Shown here piece after piece: positions 12,651 through 26,244 of a stretch of DNA of 64,000 bases. Under the pieces are notes generated by a model. It did not search any database and was not told the DNA's origin. It saw nothing but the letters and a program-made list of their open reading frames with translations. Source of the DNA: Formicarius rufipectus (taxonomy: Eukaryota; Chordata; Aves; Passeriformes; Formicariidae); contig VXAU01002071.1 in assembly GCA_013399695.1 (NCBI GenBank), forward strand, positions 2,150,949 to 2,214,948. Reading direction: 5' to 3'. The translations under genes were made by a program, and so were the position numbers. Every line of letters begins with the position of its first letter. The first letter of the stretch is position 1.

Positions 12651-14269
12651 AGAGAGATGAATTCTGGCTTTGAGACTGTGATTAGCTGTTTCCCTCAGCT
12701 GCAGAAGTCCTTCTGAGACACAACCCTCTCATCTGTGCTGTGGACTCTCCCTTGCCTCGCCAAAAACGGGGTCTGTGACTTTTAAGCCCTTAGGTGACAT
12801 TAGATGACCTCATCCTGCTGGTGCTGTGCAGGTGGAGACAGCTGAGCTCCAGCCATGGCCGGGGCTGAGCATCCTGCCCAGCCCCCGGCTGTCGTGGCAC
12901 AGACACAGCTGAGGCCATAAACAAAATTCCTGCCCTTGGAATTATTACTTTTATTAACCATAAAGTCTGTTGTTTATGGGAAGTTCAAAAATGACATGAA
13001 AACATAAATGTGAGGCATGCAAATAAATCTCTCTGACAAAACTGTTCACTAGACTCATTATTATGGAAATAAATTTAAACGGTGACTTTTCAGAGCCGCT
13101 GAAAGCCATCACTTTGTAGGGCTGTTCTGTGCCTCCCCGATGGGCAAATGCCAAAATCTGTGGTGTGTGGGGAATGCTTTTCAGATGTTGCTTGCTTTGA
13201 AAGCAATTCCAGTGAAACAAAGGCCACTGGATAATTAGGAATTGTCTCCCGTGGTGGAGGAGCCATGAGCTCCTGCACTGCCAGGCCTGGCGTGCTCAGG
13301 TGCTCTCCCCTGATTGTGGCCCATTTACATTCTGCACAGAGGTTGCAGACCTATTATTGTGATGTTGCTCACTGCATAAAGCCCAATTAATGAAAGGTTA
13401 GGAGGCAATTAAAAATCACAAAGTGTCCTTTATTTCAAAGTGAAGTTTATACTGCAGTACGAGTTCCTGGAACATGCTACAGAATCCTTGCCAAAGGCTG
13501 AGGCAACTGCTGTTTGTGTGTTTGTTTTGACCCCTGTGGGATTCTGTGGGTTTCTGTACAAGGATAGAAACAACATGCCAGTCTCAATCGACCATTTATA
13601 GCTCCTAAATGGATCTGTGCCTCGAATTTGTGCTTTTCAAACAATCTTGAATGTGGAGAATTGAACGGAACTGAAATGAGTGGCATCAAAACTACCTGTC
13701 CCAGCAGCAGAACTTTCCTCTGAGGTGATGCTACAGTGATTAGAAAGAAAACTAGCAGTAGAAGAGTGTCAGACTCAGTGGCTGACCATCAGAAAATCTC
13801 AGTGCCAGCCCTTGCAGGAGGTGACCCGTTCTGGTCACCTTCTGTGGATGTCAAGGGTTTTACAGAAACAGAGAAGGATTTGATCAAAGCTGCCTCAGAT
13901 TGAGGTTCTGATACAGGTCATGGGCTGAAGGACTGCACAGGTTCCCCTGCTCCCCTGAGAAATGTGCTTCTGCCCTAAAACAGGAGCAGGGAATTCTTTA
14001 TTGTATGGTTTGTGTGGGAGAAGTTCAGCCTTTCTCTCAGTTGGATTTTACATCTGCAAAATAGAGATGTCAGTGTTTATCTAGGAAGGCAGTGAACTTG
14101 AACAACACTTGTAGCATATTCTGACAGTCTTGGTACAGAAATATCACCAAATTCACTTCTCTTGAGCTATTTATTCCCCGTGTTATCAGTCCAGTGAGAT
14201 ACAGGGAGATTTCTTTACTGTAAAAGAAGCCTGCTGCTATTCTATGTGGTGCCAAAGTCCTCGGAGTGT

Positions 14270-15310
14270 GCCACAGAGTTCAGCTGCCCGAGCACTCCCG
14301 GGGCTGCGAACGGCACGTGTGTGTCCAACATCTGTAATTAAACTGATTGACCTTTCCGCTCACGGGCTGGAGGGGAGCAGAGCACTAGAGAAGATGGATT
14401 GAGAAGTGAATGAGATGCCAAAGTAAATCTCATTTACCCGTCCCATGTGTCAATAGTGAGCCGGGAGCACATTATTCTCTGCAGTCACATCTCCCGTCCC
14501 CCGGACCCTCTGACAGCTGCTCTTGGCCCCGCAGGGCTGGGCTGGGGTTCGGGCTCAGCAGCTGCTGGGGGCAGTGCCCGGCTCGGCACGGGCACATCCA
14601 GCCCCAAACCAGCCCCCAAACACAAGCACAGCACCCCGCGGGCTGAGCTCTGACTCGGGAGAGGATGGCAGGTGAGCGCCGGGGAAAAGGCAGCAGGAAT
14701 AAGTGCCCCTTGAAAGCTCTTTTCTTCCCTTAGCAGCTCTTTTCTTCCCCTCGAGTCCCTACCAAAGAGTCTTTTAGGCTGAGTGATTAACCCCTGAGCT
14801 TGCCCTGGCCCGAACAGACACCTCAGTGGGACAGAGGACAAGTGGTCTGGAGCCGAGCCCTGCTGCCGCTCCGTGCTGGACAGCTCCAGGGCAGGAGGGG
14901 TGAGGGCTGGGCAGGAGGGTTGTTCTCCCGGCAGTGGAAGGATTTGGGGAAGGAAATGAGCAGTTTGCCTTCAACCACCTCCTGCCTTCCCTTTCTCCGT
15001 GTCCCTGGGAACGCCGGTGACAGCGTGGGGCTGTGGAGCTCTGCAGGGCTGGGGTGGCGTGTCCCGGCCAGGGCTGGTCGGGGACAGCGACCACGAGCCA
15101 AGGACAGACCCAGCTGCCCCTGAGGGCACCACGACCTCGCTGGGATCTGCAGCCCTCAGCCCCACCACCGTGATGCCTCGTCAGTGGCTGTGTCTGTGTG
15201 ACAGACAGCCCCGAGCTGTTTCCCAGTAGCTCATTCCTGACAAAGCCCATTATTCACAGCGGGCACAAAGCCAAGATCGCTCGGTGCGGAGAATCCTCCC
15301 TTACTGCGAG
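14270..15310. promoter_or_regulatory. GC-rich, CpG-containing intronic region
   Basis: About 1 kb clearly richer in G+C and CpG than the neighbouring intron, with overlapping open frames on both strands that share no known domain. A good plus-strand donor (GGATGGCAG|GTGAGC) lies near 14672. It could be an intronic promoter or enhancer, or just a GC-rich isochore patch. Confidence 0.3.
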
Positions 15311-17569
15311 TGAACTGTGACCACGGGGCATGTGGCGAGCAGGAAAAGGGGTTTATTGACAGCTACGTGTGAGCTCTTCGTCAGCCAAACCTCTGAAGAG
15401 TTCCACTTCGTTTCCTACCGCTCCTTGCGAGGGCTGAGGCGTTTCCCTTGTCTCCTCAGACCAGGCTTCAGCCTGTCCACATCTGTCCATACACAGACCA
15501 CAACACAAGTGTCCCCAAAAGGCTGATGAGTCTCAGAGCAACTTTGAGTATATCAGCACATGAAGGTCAATTTTTTGTCTATGCCCTGAAAAAATCCTGA
15601 TTGCATTGGAAAGTCCACAGAAATGATACTTCTGAAAAAATGAATGAGGAGCAAAACATGTGAGTCCTGTTTTATCCCCTCTCCCAACAGCACATAATGA
15701 GCTCCTCTTGAATTATGTACAAGTCTGAATACCAAGAAAGGGAAATAATTTGGAAAGTACAGGCTAAGCAGAGGAGAGAGATCCATGTCTTTCCTCGAGG
15801 CTGTTTTCCCCATAGTGTTTTTACCCTCCCACTCAGTATTGTTGGATTTGAGTTTTCTTCAGTTTTTGCAAGAGGGATGTAATTTTCTACCATACATTAA
15901 AAAAATCACTTTGCATCAATGCCAAATCATTGAGGCTTTCAGTGGTTTATTTTATGGTTATGTTTTACCATATCTAGCAGTGTGATTGCTTTTCACATCT
16001 TACACATAATCCTCCAGAAGATTTTCATACCCACTCTATCTGATTTACTCTCAGTTGGATGCACGTGTGGCTGTGGCTGAGGATACACTCCCTGTGTTTG
16101 TGGGACTTCAAAATTGCATATTAAGAGTTCCTATTTATCCCTGGTTTTAAGGGACACCTTGCCATGTGTGTGACCACTCTGGTTTGCAGATGAAGGGGAC
16201 ACAGATGCTGTTTTGTGAAAGGTCAAATCACTTAAGAAAACCAAGAAGCTCCTCTGAAATGGATGAAAATGCAATGAAGAAGGCTTGAAATCACTGTTCT
16301 GTACTTGGAGATGTGGTTGCTCTTGATAAAGGGGTTTTCCTCTGTGGACAAGAAAGTGTGTGAGATCTGGAAGCTCTGAGAGTTGGGGTGTGGTGTCAGG
16401 GGGGTTCAGTGCCTTGTTCCATAGACATGCAGAAATAAGAATAAAGATAATCAAAGACCTGCCTGGTTACTTGAAATCTGGTTTGGGTTTATCACTTTTA
16501 CAGCCACTGACTAGAGGCAACATCAGTCTTTTGCCACAGGATATAATATTACAAGGTTATTTTTATGTCATTGATTTAACTGTGTCTTCAACAGAGTGGG
16601 ACAGAAAATTGCATTTAAAAGATAAGTGGCAAAGAAAAGATCTCCAGGATGCATCACATCCTAGATGGCAAACTGACTGCTGTGATTACATTCTGTTATG
16701 CTGAGTATTCGGGCTATATTTTTGCTAAAAATCCAATTTTCCCATAGAACAGCATATCCAAGAGTACTTTAAAAATGGATTAGGTAGTAAAAGCTCGAAC
16801 CTTACATTGCATTGTAACTTCAACGAGGTGATTTTGCTGTTATTTAACGTTTTCCAGACTGTGTGGCAGCACTGGTCACAAAGTACATACATCCCACTTC
16901 AGTAAGTTGCTGGATAAAATTCTGAGGAATGTCTGACTTTAATTCAAAATAGGGTCTGGTGCACTTGTTTTTCTTCTGGATACAGGCACAGCTATCAAGT
17001 ATTAAAAGGGATAATTTCTAGGCAAAGTTTAACTCGAGGAGAGGGAAGGGCAGTGGCAGGAACACCTGGGAGCACACGGCAGGTGTGGACCAGACCAAAG
17101 CACTGGGCTGAGACACAGCACTGACAGGAACAGCCCATCACAGGGCCTGCTCAGAGTGTGTGGGGCTCTTTACATGCATCCCTATGTTTCTTGGCTGGAT
17201 GATTCTGCAGATTTGTTATTTATAGCATTTCAGTATTAAATAATAAATCAGCGTCTGGGAAAGAAACGACTCCCATTTGAGTTTTGCTAAATCATGTTGG
17301 GTCTTTCCCTGTAAAGACAGACCTGAGGAATGTCTTTTATTCTGCCATCTAAAATGCTGTGTGATTTTTGTCACCATTTCCTCCTTTTTATCTGTGAGAG
17401 GAGATGGAGTGCTTTGGTGTTTTATTTAGATTGCACTGCACATTTGGAAGGAAGCCATTTGGGCTGATCACTGATACGCTTGCTGTGTGTGACCACTGTC
17501 AGGTCACATCCTCTAAAATTGCTGCTCCAAGTGCAGGGTGCATTATCTCTGCTTATTTCCCACAAATCA

Positions 17570-17672
17570 CACATGATGGGATTGTTGGGGTGTCCTGTGC
17601 AGGGCCAGGAGTCGAATTTGATGCTCCTGGTGTGTCCCTTGAACTCAGGTTACTCTGTGATTCCACAGAACC
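17570..17672 (+). mobile_element. CR1 LINE 3' fragment
   Basis: Sense-strand end: 'ggggtgtcctgtgcagggcc', 'aggagtcgaatttgatgctc', 'gtgtcccttgaactcagg', 'tactctgtgattccaca'. Only about the last 100 bp remain. Confidence 0.75.
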
Positions 17673-19137
17673 CTTGCCTGACTCGCTTTTAGTCACGTCT
17701 TGTTTTCATCCTGAGTGTTTCACCTTGCAAACAAAGCACCCAAGAGCCAAGGATGTTCAGAAAAATGCCTTTTCTCTGAGTTTGTGATGATTTAATGGGT
17801 GGATTTAATTTATTGTATAGTCAAGTGCTATAGGTAGTGGATGTGCTGTCTGCCCACTCTGCTTTGATATTGCCAGGGAAGCAGTTATTAATGGCACATA
17901 AATTCCATCCAACACTTTTCTTAAGTGCCTTAACTATAGTGCAGCTGACTCAGAGAGCTGGAGACCAACACTCTCCCCAGGGCTCCAAGGGAAGTACCCA
18001 GGGATGATGACTTGGGCTCTGGGGAGGACCTGACACCAGGAGGCACCTCTTGCCACAACGACTTTCTCATATAAATGGTGCATAAGGAGTCTCCCAAATT
18101 CCAGCCCGACCTCTTCCAACCCACAGAGCCCAGTTTAGCTGCCAGCAACACTTGTTTTCCACTGGTATGACTCACTGGCTGTAATGGAGTTCCTCCCCAT
18201 CCACGCTGTGAGCAGAGTGGGCAGGACCATTAACAATTCTTTACATCATGAAATTGCAGGGGGGTGTCCAAGCTGGCAGTAAATGCACCCTGGAAGGGCG
18301 CACACAGCCACAGCCTTGCCTGAGCCAGGGGTTTTATACCCCCCTAGACAGGACTAACTGGAGGCAGCTCCAGTGCAGCCTTTGTTTCTGACAAAAAATG
18401 AATCCTAAAAGCTGCTGAAATTCATTTGCAGTTCACAGTACATTTGGTGCCAGACTTCCCTGCTGCAATCATGTGAATATATCCTGACACGTACAAGCGA
18501 GCTGCCTGCATGGTTATTTACCCTGGGATGTGCACTTGAGCTTTAAATCTATATGTTTTTAAAGGCTGAACACCCATTTTCTGCTGAAAGCCTTTAACTC
18601 CCACCAAATTAGCTGTTTTGTTTTACCATAATGTTCAGGTATTTTCCTTCCCTTTTCTTCTTCAGGCGTTCAGAAAAGAGACAAATGATGGACACTGGCA
18701 GTGGTTTAGAGTGGTACAACTACAGGGGCTGAACAGTTTAAACCATACATCAGTATGTGCTGAAAATCTAAGAAAAAATGGTAAAAACAAATGCAAATGT
18801 TGCTACATGGAATTCAAAAGTAAGATTTCATCTGTAGATCTATTCTCCTCTTCTGAAATCTCATTTTCTCCTTTCACTTCCAAGCCAAGAGAATTGAAAA
18901 CTGGGCTAAACAGCATGTGTGTATGATGGACCATTCCTTATGGACTTCCTCCAAGACTCCTACCTTTCTGGGTAACAAATGATCCACAAGAAAGTGTGGA
19001 AGCGAGATTTCCTTTGGGACTTTTCCAAACGCTCTGAATAGGCATCTGCTCTGACATACCTTCCCAGGCACCAGAGCAAGGTTGGGGCTTCAGATGGAGA
19101 TTCAGGGAGATGAACCATTTCAGGAGCATTTGTTGAT

Positions 19138-19195
19138 ACAGTCACGGAATAATTGTGGTCAGAAGGGGCCTCTGGAGGTTTCCTGCTCCAGCTCT
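19138..19195 (-). mobile_element. Short CR1 LINE 3' fragment
   Basis: 'cacggaataattgtggtcag' followed by 'aaggggcctctggaggttt' and 'cctgctccagctctg' matches the antisense CR1 terminus. Short and diverged. Confidence 0.65.
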
Positions 19196-21089
19196 GTGGT
19201 GTGGTGCGTGGAGAATAGTCTGCTTTTAATGGTGAAGTTATCAGGACCTGCGTGTTAGCAAGTCACGTTGGTGCTTCTTCCTTTGCATCAGAATTTGTAA
19301 GGAAAGGACAAAGCTGGAAAAGAGCCTCTGCTCTTTGTTGCCTTCCCAATCCATCCCGACAGCCACACCTTGGGGAAAGAATCTGCCCATGACCATGAGC
19401 TTCAGGTGTCCCTTCTGTGTGTAAACTGATGGGGCTGTTTACCTGTGTTTGATGTATTCCAAGGGCTCTCCCTAGGCAGGAATTCAGGCTTGTTCAATGG
19501 AGCTCATTAGGTAATGAGCTTATTCGCTAAGCTCATTAGTTGTGGAATTCATCCTGTTCAGCCCTCTGCAGCCCAGAATCTTGTATCCCTTCAGCCCAGC
19601 TTATTACTTGCTCTGACCCTTAGCAGGGGTGACTTTTACCTAATTTCATCTATTTTCCATGTTTCCATTCAACAGCTGTTTTGCTGAATGGATGTTTCTG
19701 TTATTCAATCTGGCCTGCTATTCCTCTGGAGCAGAAAAATATCAAAATATCCAAAATATCCAGAAATGCTGAAGTCTTTAGCCTGGAGTGTGCCAAGGCT
19801 TGACTATCATGCCAGCTCATTTCATGAGCTGAAGCAGAGTGTCTGACTCAGTAGGACTCAGCCCATTCCGTGCTGGATGCTCCCTGCACTGATGAACAGA
19901 CGGGCAGGCAGATGTAGGTAGGCAGGAGAACCAAAGAGGCACCAAGGAGAAGTTGTGATTGCCTCCTGCAAGCTGACCGTGGTTGCCCATCTGGACACAA
20001 TCTTGTGCTCTTGTGGGAAGTTTCAAAGCACACCCAGGCATGGCAGAAGCTGGGAATTTCATATTTTGGTTAATTATGCAGAGATCAGAGAGTGAGGTTG
20101 ATAAAAAGGATATCTCAGGTGCAAAGACAGAGTGGGAGACGGGGTTTGAAATCTTCCCGAAGCAAGAGCACAACTGAGATGTGTGACAGTGAAGGATGTG
20201 TGTTGGCAATAATGCTTCATTGATTCATGCTCAAAGTGGTAAATTTAAGCCTTGTTTCTACTCATTTCAGACACTGATTACTAGAAAAAGGCTCTCATGC
20301 AGTGGAGTAAGGGAGATGTCAGAGCCTGTTATGTCGACAACAGCCTGTTCCCACCTTCCCTCAGAAGAGGCAGAAAGAAACAATTGGAGCTTTTCTCAGA
20401 TTAATATTGATGACAAAGCTCAACAAACGATTCAAGCATCAAACCCCCACTGAAACAGGTTGATAATTGAGAATGAGTTTTGAAATCAGTCACAGGGAAA
20501 GGATGAATTTGTATCTGCACAAGCAGGTGGTGCAGCTCAGCAGGAGCTGGGCTGGAGCAGAGGACAGGCACCCCCTGTACACACCTTGGAGGGACTCATT
20601 TCAGTCTGCTCCTGGCCTGGTCAGTGACTGAATGCCCATTTGCAGGAAGAGCACCTCAGGTGTATTCCTGAAGTGCATCTCCCAGTGGTGTTTGACCCAG
20701 AAGGGATGAGGTCCACCTGCCCTGCAGCCCGTGAGCCCAACTGCAGCAGGGACAGCGCGGCTGAGGTGGCTTCCACAGAGCACTCCTGATCCCACCTAAG
20801 CAGATGGACTCCAGGAGAAAGCAGCTCAGAGCAGCTTTCTCTCCCTTTAGCTTTCCTTTTGAAGACAGCTTACTTGTGCCCAGCATTAGGCAGTGAGAAG
20901 AGCTGGCTTGTATTATCCTTTCCCATTGAAAATAAAGTGCTATTTTTGTTCTTACCACAGTGGCTGTAATTAATATTTAAGGAGGATGGTTCCTTTGTGC
21001 TCCAGATCGTACAAATACAGAGAAGAGTGTGCACATGTCTCCCAGTTACACCCCAGAAGTGCATGTGGAGCATACAGACATGGAATTGA

Positions 21090-21248
21090 GGATTGTGGCC
21101 CCAGCCCTGGGAGTGACCAAGGCCAGGTTGGAGGGGGCTTGGAGCACCCTGGGCTGGTGGAAGGTGTCCTTGCCCATGGCAGGGGGGGGAACTGGGTGAT
21201 CTTTAAGGTCCCCTTCAACCTAAACCATTCCATGATTCTGTAATCCTA
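21090..21248 (+). mobile_element. CR1 LINE 3' fragment
   Basis: 'ccagccctgggagtgacc', 'ggcttggagcaccctgggct', 'tgtccttgcccatggcagg', 'gatctttaaggtccccttc' and a terminal 'ccattccatgattctgtaat'. The 3' end is complete. Confidence 0.9.
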
Positions 21249-24200
21249 TCTACGTGAGAAAATAAGCATAATTAAGTAATAGTAAGAAGTGTTCTCCTTA
21301 GTACAGAGAAGAAAGAAGAGGCTGTGTTGTTGTGGAGTGAAATCTTATTATCAAGGATTTGCATTTGCATATTAAAGGCTGAAAGTGACTCAAGATTTTA
21401 TCATCTGCTGTTTTCACATCTGATGTGAAACCCTGGGTCTACAGGCAAGATGAGAACACCAGCAGCAGTTTGTGACTTTTAGATGGCAAAGTGGAGTCAC
21501 ACGGACAGAAGGAACAAAGCCATAAGTACATGAAAAATAAGTACCCAAATTCAAAAGCTCAGGGTGCTTAACAGTGTTGTGAGTGTGTCATTGGCCTAAC
21601 AGGAGCTGTTAAAAGTGAATCCTGAGGTGGGCTGGGGAGGTTTGGGGGTGCCAGGGTGTTACTGCTGCCACAGGAGGGTTCAGCAAACCCCAAAGTGGTG
21701 CATATGTAGTAACAGCAGCTGCTTCTTCCCTCCACGAATTTAAGACCTATGACTTGAATTATGTGACCTTTTGATCAGGAGGCTCCACAGCACAGATCCG
21801 CTGAGACCTCGGCAAGCTCAGGTTTTGGGGGCTCGGAGCCTCATTCCACAGGAATACTCTCTTTGGAGGCGAACAATCCTTCTCAAGGGTTTTCTGGGGA
21901 TGTGCATCAGCCAAATTTTGCCGAGTCCTGAAGGCAAAAAGCTAAAGCTGATGTGTGTTTTAATTTTGCTGCAGATGGCAGGCCAAGATGAAAGCAGCAG
22001 GTTTCCCCAGGCGATGGCTCTGGGAACACGGGTCTGCTCGGAGAATGGCTTTGAGTGGCTGCCCATTTGGGCTTTGTTGTTGTTATTTGCTGGTTTTGTT
22101 GTTGCAGATGCTTTTATAGGTGAGAGATAATACATACCCAGAGCTGCCACTCTGTATGAGGAGCGACAGCCCTGACAATGCCCTCGCTTGTCCCCAGCCC
22201 CAAACGCCCCTCACGGCCCCACAGGGAAAGCAAGAAAAAGTCCACGATGTGGAGGCAGAACAAAAGGGTGAAGTCCTGAAAGGATGAGGCAAAGAAAGAG
22301 CCAGATGCTCCAGCGTCATTCCTGAGGCTGCAACGCAGAATGAAAAGCCAGTAAAGACTTGCACCTTTAAAAGGAGTAATGAATTGTTTCCTCCTCTGGC
22401 AGGCAGTGATTTGACTTGCCACATGCCTCCTCGTAATTTCCCAGCAGGTTTTAATGTTGGAACAATGGCATTCTCTTAGATATTGATTTTAAAATAACTC
22501 TTCCACACTTTACTTGTAATTTTAAGAGGTGAATTACAGCCCTTGAATGTGTTCTAATGTAGCAGTGGTAAACAGTTAAATGGGCACAATCTGTTTCTGC
22601 AGGCGTTGCCTGTCCAGGAGAAGGCAGAGCTCTGTTGAAACCTGCCTGTCTTCTGGTCTGTAGGAAAAACATTCATTAATCTGCCTTCCCTGAAGGAAAA
22701 TATTAAGAAATTCACAGTGGTTGTGGCAGAATTTGACAGAAACAATGTCTTGATGTGTTGAAGCAGCGAGAGTGGGAGGCGATGGGTAAATGACCGAATT
22801 ACCCCTCTTTTCTTCTTCGACTTCACCGAGTCCTGATGCTCCCGGGGGATATCTCTGCCAGCACCCTTTGGTGAGCCTGGAGAGGTGGTGGGGGGTGACC
22901 AGGGGTCCTCTGCCTGCACTTGGTCAGGCCATGCCCACGAGCAGTGCAGAAACCAGCTGCTCCTCCAGGTACCTCCATCGCTGAGGCTTGTGCTGCATTA
23001 CACATAAATAAACCAGCTGCATCCCCCGCTAACACCCCGTGGCAGCTCCATCCCTGCGAGCTCTGCACGGAGGGGTGGGGGGCAGAGAGACACAAACTGT
23101 GGGGAACACAAACTGTGCCCCTCTGCCCATGAAACCACAGGGCCAGCACGGGCAGGGCTCATGGGCACGGCGTGGGGGGTACCTGGGGGATGAGGAGGGT
23201 GGGTGGCACAGAGTGACATTGGCTGGGGCTGAGGAAAAGCTTCTCTGTTTATCTTACACAGAGTTGTGGGGTTTATTCTTAATGAGGTGATTGCATCAGA
23301 GAGCCTGGGACACAGCCTGGGCTGGGTCACAGGAGTTCCCACATTCTGGTTTCAGCTGCCCAGAATTGTTTGGGTTGGAAGAGTCTTTAAAGCCCATCCT
23401 GTTCCACCCCTGCCACGGGCAGGGACACCTTCCACCAGCCCAGGTTTCTCAGAGCTCCATCCAGCCTGGTCTTGGACACTCCCAGGGATGGGGCAGCCAC
23501 AGCTTCTCTGCCCAACCTGTGCCAGGGCTGCCCACCCTCCCAGGGCAGGATTCCTTCCTAATGCCCATCTAAACCCTCTGTCTTGCATTTTGAGGTCAGT
23601 CACCCTTGTCCTGTGTCTACACTCCTGAACACACAGATCCCTTAAGGAATTGCAATAAAAATGTCTCGTATCATTTCCCTAATATTACAGTGGGGTGGGA
23701 GTTTTATTTCACGGCAAGTGCCCTCAGCCAAATCCAAGTGAGCAGATCTGGATAAGGGCAAGATGCACAGATGTCACTGTGAGGATGAGGATGGGTGTTG
23801 GCAGGATGAAGCTCTGGCCAGAGGGGCTGCAGAGACTCCGAAACTCCCTGAGCTCGTCTCCCTATAACACTGCTGGGCTGTAATCAGCTAAGAGATGTAA
23901 TTAGTTTTGCCTAATTTGTTGCAGGGCCTTTAACTTCTCTTCATCTGTCGCTGTTTCCCGACTGACAGTGGCTACTCTGTCCCTTATTTTCAGCTGATGT
24001 CTGTAAACTGATTACTGTTACTGGGTCAGCACTGTTATGAAATTATCATTTTATGAGACTAAATATAGCTCAGATCCAGTCAGCACGCCAATCACTTCCC
24101 TTCATCTCCAATGAAAATACAATGTTATCTTTAATCTGTATTTCTCAGGCACTTACTGTGTTGCAGACTAGAAAGAAAAGGGGAGGGGGGGAAGAAAGAG

Positions 24201-25919
24201 GAGCTCAGAAAAAAATCTGTCCATGAGTTGCTGTAGATGTACCTCTGCCAAGGCTGCCACTGGTAAATTTAGCAGTCACATTACAATTTTAGTCAGCACC
24301 ATTTCTTGGCCTTATTCAAAATAATTCACTTCTCACACAACGAGTTACCCTAAAGGCAAGTTATTTTGTCTTGCACATTAAGAATGGTGTGTGTGCACAC
24401 ACATGCAATTGTTACAAATATCCAAAGCCACGAAAAACATAAGGAGGGATTTTTTTTTTTTTTAAAGAGAAGGAAAAAACCTAAACAGTAAATTCAACTT
24501 GCTCTGAGAATGAATGAATAAAGGTATTCTAAAACACCTGAGGTTCTGGTGAATACAAATAGCTCAAAAATGAGATGCTTGCCTGAGATTTATATCAAGA
24601 TCATGAAGGGAAAAGGTTCCATCTGGAGTTTCTGATACAAAGACATTTTGCACACAATATCTGTAAATCCATTAGGAGAAGAAAATTGATACACGTTTTG
24701 TACAAGATGAAGCTGGAGTCAAGAGAGCTCAAGGAAATGGCTCCTTTGTGTAGTTCCATCAATTCCTTGTTTGATTGGACTCCCTGTCTATTGAATTCAA
24801 GCAGTTCTTTGGCCTGTGGATACAGGAATTGTTGACTGTGTGATGAAATCCCAGCGCCTGCCTCACAAAGGCAACATCCCACCTCTCATCCATCTTCCCA
24901 CTGACGATGTTAAACATGCAAAGTAGAGTTTCCAGTCAAGCAATTTTTCCTGGTGCAGTTCAGTGGCAGCCACAGAAGCACTGCCAGGCACACCACGACT
25001 CCAGGGCTGAGCAACAACCTTCCTGGAGGAGCTGGGAATGGCAGCGCTCCAGACAGGAGTTATTCTTCTCCTTGCTTTGCAAACTCCATGAAGGAAGGAG
25101 GGTGAATGAAGGTTGCTACGAGCCTGGGTGGTTCTGCTGTGGAGAAATGAGTGCTCTGCTCACGCAGTGCCTGGCAGGGGCTGTGCTCAGCACTCAGCAC
25201 ATCCATGCCAGCCCAGCTGGCAGCACTTGGTCAGAGAGGGCTTCACGTGCAACTTCACTGCCTGAACTTCAGCCCCTTCCTTGCCTGGGACTGAGCACCA
25301 AGCCAAGAGAAAAGCCAAGGAATGAGAGAATCAGAGCGTGGGGTTTCTGTCAGAGGGGCTGCTCAGGTGTCTGCTCACTCGTGCTCTCTCAGAGCCACAA
25401 CCAGATTGAGCCAAGGCAAACCAAAAGAGAGCCTGCCCCCAAATCCCTGCTCTCTGTGCACTCAGCTAATAAAACCTCTCAGGAACTTCAGCTCTTGCTC
25501 CAGGTCAGGCTGTTGACAGAACCAGGCCAGCACGGCTGTTTTATTGACTTTCCAGCCTTAATCTGGTTCATTAAATGAATTATACAGGTAGGGCTGTGTT
25601 GTCCAAGTGCACTGATGTGTCTTTCAAACTCATTGACCAGTGTAGCCGACTCTGAACGAGGGGTGGTGTTCTCCAAACCATTACGTTCTTGCAAACTGTG
25701 AGGGAGACAGAGATGGATTCTCCAAGGCCCACCCCGAGGGCGCTGAGCTGTGGGAGCTCAGCCTTTGTTAGGAAATAGAAAACCACACAGTGTATCCCTA
25801 AGCTCAAACCAGAACAAAGTCCATCATCAGTCTCTGTCTCTTGGTCTGCATTTTTGCCAGTTTCTTGACACAAATGATCAAAAGATTTCAGCAATGATTC
25901 CCTCCACGGATATTCCCTC
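21249..25919. other. Intronic sequence between CR1 copies
   Basis: Holds the CR1 at 23360, a 16-bp alternating purine-pyrimidine palindrome at 24388-24403 and an A/T homopolymer near 24451. The 223-codon plus frame at 24907-25578 has no recognisable domain or conserved splice context; I treat it as chance. Confidence 0.55.
23360..23630 (-). mobile_element. CR1 LINE 3' fragment
   Basis: 'attgtttgggttggaagag', 'cacgggcagggacacctt', 'gacactcccagggatgggg', 'gccagggctgcccaccctc', 'cttgcattttgaggtcag'. About 270 bp of the antisense end. Confidence 0.9.
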
Positions 25920-26244
25920 CTTACACCACCTTCCAGTGGTTAAAGAGGCTCCAAGAGAGCTGGAGAGGGCCTGGAGAGAAGGAACAAGGGGGAATGGCTT
26001 CAAACTGACTGAGTGTAGGTTTAAATTAGATATGAGGAAGAAATCCCTCCCTGGGAGGGTGGGCAGCCCTGGCACAGGATGCCCAGAGAAGCTGTGGCTG
26101 CCCCAGCCCTGGAAGTGTCCAAGGGCAGGTTGGACAGGGCTTGGAGCCCCCTGGGCTGGTGAGAGGTGTCCCTGCCCAGGGCAGGGGTGGGATGGGATGA
26201 GCTTTAAGGCCCCTTCCAACCCAAACCACCCTGGGGTTCTACAC
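25920..26244 (+). mobile_element. CR1 LINE 3' fragment
   Basis: One of the longest copies in the window (about 325 bp): 'gaggctccaagagagctgg', 'aaattagatatgaggaagaa', 'gagggtgggcagccctgg', 'cagagaagctgtggctgcc', 'gctttaaggccccttcc'. The final octamer is decayed ('cctggggttctac'). Frames through it are CR1 3' sequence, not a host gene. Confidence 0.92.

Larger units (their letters stand above)
15311..21089. other. Intronic sequence between CR1 copies
   Basis: Apart from CR1 pieces at 17570 and 19138, single-copy. An inverted repeat with TAAT cores lies at 19501-19539. AT-rich stretch 16680-17000. No gene seen. Confidence 0.55.

Noticed and set aside
22112..22126. Apparent 12-nt microexon (gttgcag / atgcttttatag / gtgaga)
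   Set aside because: On the strand opposite to KCND3 and containing an in-frame stop; most likely chance juxtaposition of splice-like words.
21771..22130. 119-codon frame ending in a hydrophobic, membrane-like stretch
   Set aside because: The hydrophobic run comes from a T/G-rich (tgttgttgtt) segment; no family match and no exon context.
24907..25578. 223-codon plus-strand frame
   Set aside because: No recognised domain, no strong start context, no conserved splice sites, and it lies in the intron of a gene on the other strand.
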